Shown in pieces: positions 59,789-64,000 of a DNA stretch of 64,000 nucleotides (within the stretch, counting starts at the first letter, position 1; every line of letters starts with the position of its first letter). The translations under genes and the position numbers were made by a program. Below the pieces are notes generated by a model. The model saw only the letters and a program-made list of their open reading frames with translations. It did no database searches and was not told the origin of the DNA. Source of the stretch: Sphaerisporangium album (GTDB taxonomy: Bacteria > Actinomycetota > Actinomycetes > Streptosporangiales > Streptosporangiaceae); the NCBI RefSeq assembly GCF_003323745.1, contig NZ_QOIL01000019.1, positions 62,001 through 126,000 of the forward strand, read 5' to 3'.

Positions 59789-61875
59789 CCACCACCGAGA
59801 TCACATACGTCGGCTCCCCGATCGACCGGGTGGACGGCCTGGAGAAGGTCACCGGCCGGGCCCGGTACGCCTCCGAGCACAACCCCCGCGACCTCACCTA
59901 CGCCGCGCCCGTGCAGGCGACGATCGCCCGGGGCGAGGTCAAGGGCATGGACGCCGGTGCGGCGCTCAAGGTCCCCGGCATGATCGCGGTGATCTGGCAC
60001 GGCAACGCGCCGCGCCTGGCGCCCAGCGACGCCGCCGAGCTGTCGGTCCTGCAGTCGCCGAGGGTCGCCTACCGGGGACAGTACGTCGCGGTGGCGATCG
60101 CCGAGACGCTGGAGGCCGCCAGGGAGGCCGCCGCCCTGCTGCGCGTCGAGTACTCCGAGGAGGCCCACGACGTCGAGCTTCGCGCCGACCATCCCCGCCT
60201 GTACCGGCCGGATCACGTCAACCCGCGCCTCCCGGCCGACGACGTGCGCGGCGACCCCGACGCCGCCCTCGCCTCGGCGCCGGTCGTGGTCGACGCGACG
60301 TACACCACCCCGGCCGAGCACAACAACCCGATGGAGCCGCACGCCACCGTCGCCGAGTGGGACGGCGGCGGGCTCACCGTCCACGACTCCACGCAGGGGC
60401 CGACCGCGCTGCGCGGCCAGCTCGCGCCGCTGTTCGGCATGCCGCCCGAGCAGGTGCGGATCATCTCGCCGCACGTCGGGGGCGGGTTCGGCTCCAAGGG
60501 CCTCGCCCACCCGCACGTGGTGCTCGCCGCCCTCGCCGCCAAGCAGGTCGGACGCCCGGTGAAGCTCACGGTCACGCGGCGCGAGATGTTCGCCGTCACG
60601 GGCTACCGCACGCCGACGATCCAGCGGGTGCGGCTCGGCGCGGAGGAGGACGGGCGGCTGATCGCGATCTCGCACGAGGCCTGCGAGCAGAGCTCGACCA
60701 TCGCGGAGTTCGCCGAGCAGACCACCGTCGCGACGCGCATGATGTACGCCGCGCCGCACCGGCGCACCACCCACCGGCTCGTCCGGCTGGACGTGCCGAC
60801 GCCGTCGTGGATGCGCGCGCCCGGCGAGGCCCCGGGCATGTTCGCGCTGGAGTCGGCGATGGACGAGCTGGCCGTCGCCTGCGGCGTCGACCCGGTGGAG
60901 CTGCGCGTCCGCAACGAGCCCGCCACGGACCCCGACACCGGGCTGCCGTTCAGCTCGCGCAACCTGGTGGCATGCCTGCGCGAGGGGGCCCGGCGGTTCG
61001 GCTGGGACGCCCGCGACCCGCGTCCCGGCGTCCGGCGCCGGGGCGGCCTGCTGTACGGAACCGGCGTCGCCTCCTCGACCTACCCGGCCTACCGGTCCCC
61101 GTCGCAGGCCTCCGCCCGCGCGGAGCCGGACGGCACGTTCACCGTGCGGATCGCCGCCGCCGACCTCGGCACCGGCGCCAGGACCGTCCTGACCCAGATC
61201 GCCGCCGACACGCTGCGCGCGCCCGCCGAGCGGGTCCGGGTGGAGATCGGCGACAGCGCGCTGCCGCAGGCCTCCATCGCGGGCGGGTCGATGGGCACCG
61301 CGTCGTGGGGCACGGCGGTCGTGCGGGCCTGTGAGGCCCTGGTCCGCGAGCTGGAACGGACCGGCGGCGTCGTGCCGCCGGGCGGCGCGGAGGCTTCGGC
61401 CGCCACCGCGGAGGAGGTCCGCGGGCAGGAGAAATACGCGCGGCACGCCTTCGGCGCGCAGTTCGCCGAGGTGGCCGTGGACGCCGACACGGGGGAGACC
61501 CGGGTGACGCGGCTGCTCGGCGTGTTCGCCGCCGGGCGCATCGTCAACCCCAAGACCGCGCGCTCGCAGTTCGTCGGCGGCATGACGATGGGCCTGTCCA
61601 TGGCCCTGTTCGAGGAGAGCGTCATGGACGCGCGGTTCGGCGACTACCTCAACAACGACCTCGCCCAGTACCACATCGCCGCGAACGCGGACGTGCGGGA
61701 CATCGAGGCGTTCTGGGTGGAGGAGGACGACCCGCACCTCAACCCGATGGGCACCAAGGGCATCGGCGAGATCGGCATCGTCGGCACCGCGGCCGCGGTG
61801 GCCAACGCCGTCCACCACGCGACGGGCATCCGCGTCCGCGACCTGCCCATCCGCCTGGACCGGCTGGTGCGCTGA
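59785..61875 (+). CDS. Molybdopterin-binding catalytic subunit of aldehyde oxidoreductase (PaoC-like)
   Basis: 696 residues; ATG 59785 overlaps the FAD-subunit stop (ATGA). Molybdopterin motifs: HVGGGFGSKG, APGEAPGMFALE, and the catalytic Glu662 in GTKGIGEIGIVG. The chain begins GSPIDRVDGLEKVTGRARYA, standard for the family. With the two preceding subunits it makes a three-part molybdenum hydroxylase that oxidises aldehydes, often aromatic, to acids. No XdhC-type maturation factor is encoded nearby. Confidence 0.93.
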   Translation: MTTTEITYVGSPIDRVDGLEKVTGRARYASEHNPRDLTYAAPVQATIARGEVKGMDAGAALKVPGMIAVIWHGNAPRLAPSDAAELSVLQSPRVAYRGQYVAVAIAETLEAAREAAALLRVEYSEEAHDVELRADHPRLYRPDHVNPRLPADDVRGDPDAALASAPVVVDATYTTPAEHNNPMEPHATVAEWDGGGLTVHDSTQGPTALRGQLAPLFGMPPEQVRIISPHVGGGFGSKGLAHPHVVLAALAAKQVGRPVKLTVTRREMFAVTGYRTPTIQRVRLGAEEDGRLIAISHEACEQSSTIAEFAEQTTVATRMMYAAPHRRTTHRLVRLDVPTPSWMRAPGEAPGMFALESAMDELAVACGVDPVELRVRNEPATDPDTGLPFSSRNLVACLREGARRFGWDARDPRPGVRRRGGLLYGTGVASSTYPAYRSPSQASARAEPDGTFTVRIAAADLGTGARTVLTQIAADTLRAPAERVRVEIGDSALPQASIAGGSMGTASWGTAVVRACEALVRELERTGGVVPPGGAEASAATAEEVRGQEKYARHAFGAQFAEVAVDADTGETRVTRLLGVFAAGRIVNPKTARSQFVGGMTMGLSMALFEESVMDARFGDYLNNDLAQYHIAANADVRDIEAFWVEEDDPHLNPMGTKGIGEIGIVGTAAAVANAVHHATGIRVRDLPIRLDRLVR

Positions 61876-61887
61876 GGGACCGGCGGG

Positions 61888-63807
61888 ATGAGCGGCCCGC
61901 TGCGCCGTCCCGCCGACCGGCTCGCGGACGTCGCGCCCGGCTGGCTGGTGGAGGCCGTGCGGCCCGTCCCGGTGCGGCCCCGCTGGGGCGCGATGCTGCG
62001 CGTGGCGGCCGCCGTCACCACCCCGCTGCTGGTGGCCATGCTCGCCGGGCGCATCACCATGGGCCTGCTGCCCTCCATGGGCGCCATGGCGGCGGCGCTG
62101 GCCGACCGGGGAGGCTCCTACCGGGCGCGGGTGATCCGCGCCGGGGCGGGCGCGATCGGCGGGGCCACCGGCTTCGTGATCGGCCACTCCGTGCCGGGGC
62201 TCGGCTGGTGGACGGTGGCCGCCGTCGTCGCGGTCTCGGTGCTCTCGGCGCTGGTCAGCACGGCCGGCGGCGCGGGATCGTTCGGCGCGCTCCAGCTTCT
62301 GGTCATGTCGGTGATCGGCCTAGGGGTGCCGTTCCCCGAGACGCCCGTCCAGGGCGCGCTGGCGTACCTGGCCGGCGCGATGTGGTCGCTGCTGCTGTCG
62401 GTGGCGGGCTGGCCGCTGCACCCCCGCGCCGCGGAGAACGCCGCCGTGGCGGGGGTCTACCACAAGCTGGCCCGCCTCGCCGAGGACCCGGGCGCGAGCG
62501 GCGCCCTGGAGGCGTTCGACACGGCGCTGAAGCGGGCGTACGAGGTTGTGTTCGGCGCGCGGTCCTCGGCGGCGGGGCCCGACCCCGAACGCACCCGTCT
62601 GATCGCGCTGCTGAACCAGGCCTCGCGGATCCGCCACGCCCTGGTCGCGCTGGCCCAGGAGGGCCGCGGCCCTCCGCCGGAGGTCGTGGACGCCGTGCGG
62701 TCGCTGGCCGAGGCCCTGGAGCGCGACGGCCTCCCCGTGACGGTGCCGTTCGAGACCGATTCGCCCGCCCTGGCGGCGCTGCGCTCCGCCGCGCGAGGCG
62801 CCGTGGATCTGATCTCCGGCCACTCGGTGTCCGAGGACGAGGACGAGCGCCTTCCCTACGAGCGGGTCGGTCCCGGCGCGAAGCTGCGGCAGACCGCGCG
62901 GGGGATGTGCTCGGGGCATCTCACCCGCGTCTACGTGATCCGGCTGGCGCTGTGCATGGGCGCGGCGGCGGCGGTGAGCGAGCTGCACTGGCTGGAGCGG
63001 TCGTACTGGGCGATGCTGACCGTCGCCCTGGTGCTCAAGCCGGACTTCGGGTCGGTCTTCGCGCGCGCGGTGCAACGCGGGCTCGGCACCGTCGTCGGCG
63101 CGCTGATCGGCACCGTGATTCTCTACGTGGTGCCGTACGGCCCGCCCATCCTCGTCCCGATCGCGATCTTCGCGGCGTTGCTGCCGTACGGCCAGCAGCG
63201 CAACTGGGGCCTGATGTCGACCTTCCAGGTGCCGGTGGTCGTGCTGCTGGTCGACCTGCTGACCGGCGCGGGCCCGCGCATCGCCGAGATCCGCCTGGTG
63301 GACACCCTGGTGGGCTGCGCCATCGTGCTGCTGCTCGGCTACCTGCCGTGGCCGGCGAGCTGGGAGGCGCCCGTGCGGCCGCGCTTCGCCGACGCGGTCT
63401 CGGCCACCGCGCGCTACCTGCGCCACGCCTTCGACCCCGGCCACCCCGACCGCGCCGTGGCCCACCGCCGGGCGTTCGACGCGCTCGCCGACCTGCGCAC
63501 GGTCTTCCAGCGGGCGGTGACCGAGCCGCCCATGGTGAGCAGGCGGGTTACCACGTGGATGGCGCCGATGACGGCGCTGGAGCAGGTCGCCGACGCCACG
63601 GCGGCGACCGTCGCCCGCGCCGGCCACGGCGCGCCGCTCCCGTCGGACGAGGCGGTGCGGGACGTGGTGCGCTGCCTGGAGGGGATCGCGGAGAGCGTGC
63701 GCGCGGGCACGCCCCTGCCGGACCGTCCCTGCCGGGTCCAGGAGGGCCCGCTCGAACCGGTGAGCCGCGCGGTGAGCGGCCTGCGGGCCACCCTGGCGGG
63801 CGACTGA
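61888..63807 (+). CDS. FUSC family membrane protein (aromatic-acid-exporter-like)
   Basis: 639 residues from ATG 61888, 12 bases after the oxidoreductase operon. Two blocks of membrane helices (about 30-175 and 345-490) flank a cytoplasmic helical middle; the second block contains the FUSC segment HWLERSYWAMLTVALVLKPD then GLGTVVGALIGT. Such proteins (YccS, AaeB, ArAE) export aromatic carboxylic acids or similar compounds. The close position fits removal of the acid made by the oxidoreductase, an inference. Confidence 0.85.
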   Translation: MSGPLRRPADRLADVAPGWLVEAVRPVPVRPRWGAMLRVAAAVTTPLLVAMLAGRITMGLLPSMGAMAAALADRGGSYRARVIRAGAGAIGGATGFVIGHSVPGLGWWTVAAVVAVSVLSALVSTAGGAGSFGALQLLVMSVIGLGVPFPETPVQGALAYLAGAMWSLLLSVAGWPLHPRAAENAAVAGVYHKLARLAEDPGASGALEAFDTALKRAYEVVFGARSSAAGPDPERTRLIALLNQASRIRHALVALAQEGRGPPPEVVDAVRSLAEALERDGLPVTVPFETDSPALAALRSAARGAVDLISGHSVSEDEDERLPYERVGPGAKLRQTARGMCSGHLTRVYVIRLALCMGAAAAVSELHWLERSYWAMLTVALVLKPDFGSVFARAVQRGLGTVVGALIGTVILYVVPYGPPILVPIAIFAALLPYGQQRNWGLMSTFQVPVVVLLVDLLTGAGPRIAEIRLVDTLVGCAIVLLLGYLPWPASWEAPVRPRFADAVSATARYLRHAFDPGHPDRAVAHRRAFDALADLRTVFQRAVTEPPMVSRRVTTWMAPMTALEQVADATAATVARAGHGAPLPSDEAVRDVVRCLEGIAESVRAGTPLPDRPCRVQEGPLEPVSRAVSGLRATLAGD

Positions 63808-63883
63808 GGGTTGCCTAATCCCCGTATTTACGGTAGGAAATAGGTGTGATTACGACCCCCCGTCGGCGTCCGCGCGCCCACCC

Positions 63884-64000
63884 GTGACGTCCCCCGCCTC
63901 CCTGCGTCCGGACGCGGGCCGGAGCGCGCCCGCCGCGTCCGCCGAGGGCTCCGGCTCCCCGGCGGGAAGCCCGCGCGCGGCGCGGTACCGCCGGTTCGGC
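63884..64000 (+). CDS. Possible 5' end of a gene running off the window
   Basis: An open frame from GTG 63884 to the window edge codes for 39 residues (VTSPASLRPDAGRSAPAASA start, Arg-rich near RAARYRRFG). No clear ribosome binding site. The AT-rich stretch 63815-63850 upstream (CCCCGTATTTACGG) could be its promoter. The composition resembles the head of a membrane protein but no family can be called. Confidence 0.3.
   Translation, partial: MTSPASLRPDAGRSAPAASAEGSGSPAGSPRAARYRRFG

Noticed and set aside
59479-62187. 902-codon minus-strand open frame
   Set aside because: Antisense to the molybdenum oxidoreductase subunits with intact catalytic motifs.
1-64000. tRNA, rRNA, CRISPR, insertion sequence, phage or integrative element
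   Set aside because: No transposase, integrase, phage gene, regularly spaced repeat array, cloverleaf or rRNA-like segment was found on reading both strands.

Overview
The window is about 72% GC, its codons almost always end in G or C, and it carries Tat/lipoprotein-rich secretion genes, a mycothiol-dependent enzyme family, AfsR/SARP regulators, Scr1-type helix-turn-helix regulators and a PknG/GlnX/GlnH signalling operon. Together these point to a filamentous member of the Actinomycetota, most likely Streptosporangiales or a relative. Nothing looks like a plasmid, phage, insertion sequence, CRISPR array or RNA gene; it reads as chromosome.

Layout. (1) 1-1851: 3'-truncated flavin amine oxidase. 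(2) 2023-11503: a secreted alpha/beta hydrolase diverging from a Liv-type ABC transporter operon that continues into a 3-hydroxybutyrate dehydrogenase and a GAF/PucR-type activator; I read this as a possible locus for using 3-hydroxybutyrate esters. (3) 11625-16437: an uncharacterised protein, a secreted M36 (fungalysin-type) metalloprotease and a maleylpyruvate-isomerase-family enzyme. (4) 16644-18953: a five-gene set around a DUF6879 protein and an Scr1-type XRE/DUF5753 regulator. (5) 19213-22575: an FN3 lipoprotein, a secreted jelly-roll protein and a LacI regulator. (6) 22848-32279: an AfsR-type SARP regulator with NB-ARC and TPR domains, a 49-codon peptide gene, a transthyretin/HIUase-like protein lacking every catalytic residue, a leuA paralogue with a degenerate leucine-sensing loop, and a large LuxR (LAL) regulator. 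(7) 32752-37799: DUF1275 membrane protein, a hypothetical protein and a second SARP-ATPase regulator. (8) 37988-48482: a small GTPase, a 70-residue protein, then a tight operon of coiled-coil protein, PknG kinase, PP2C phosphatase, VWA, FHA, GlnX-like and GlnH-like proteins. (9) 48738-54090: amidohydrolase, TIGR04076 protein, LLM flavin oxidoreductase, a fused dehydroquinase-like/kynurenine-formamidase-like hydrolase, an Lrp regulator and tryptophan 2,3-dioxygenase, i.e. the first two steps of the kynurenine pathway. (10) 54318-57029: secreted GH92 mannosidase with a ricin-type lectin domain behind a promoter with two identical operators. (11) 57366-63807: XRE-cupin regulator diverging from a PaoABC-like molybdenum aldehyde oxidoreductase operon and an FUSC-family exporter.

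The most unusual parts are region 6, where a bacterial pseudo-HIUase and a short peptide gene sit between giant NTPase regulators, and region 8, where kinase, phosphatase and FHA protein of one operon all carry the same small zinc-ribbon modules. Functions assigned to whole loci are inference from gene content; family assignments are from motifs visible in the translations.
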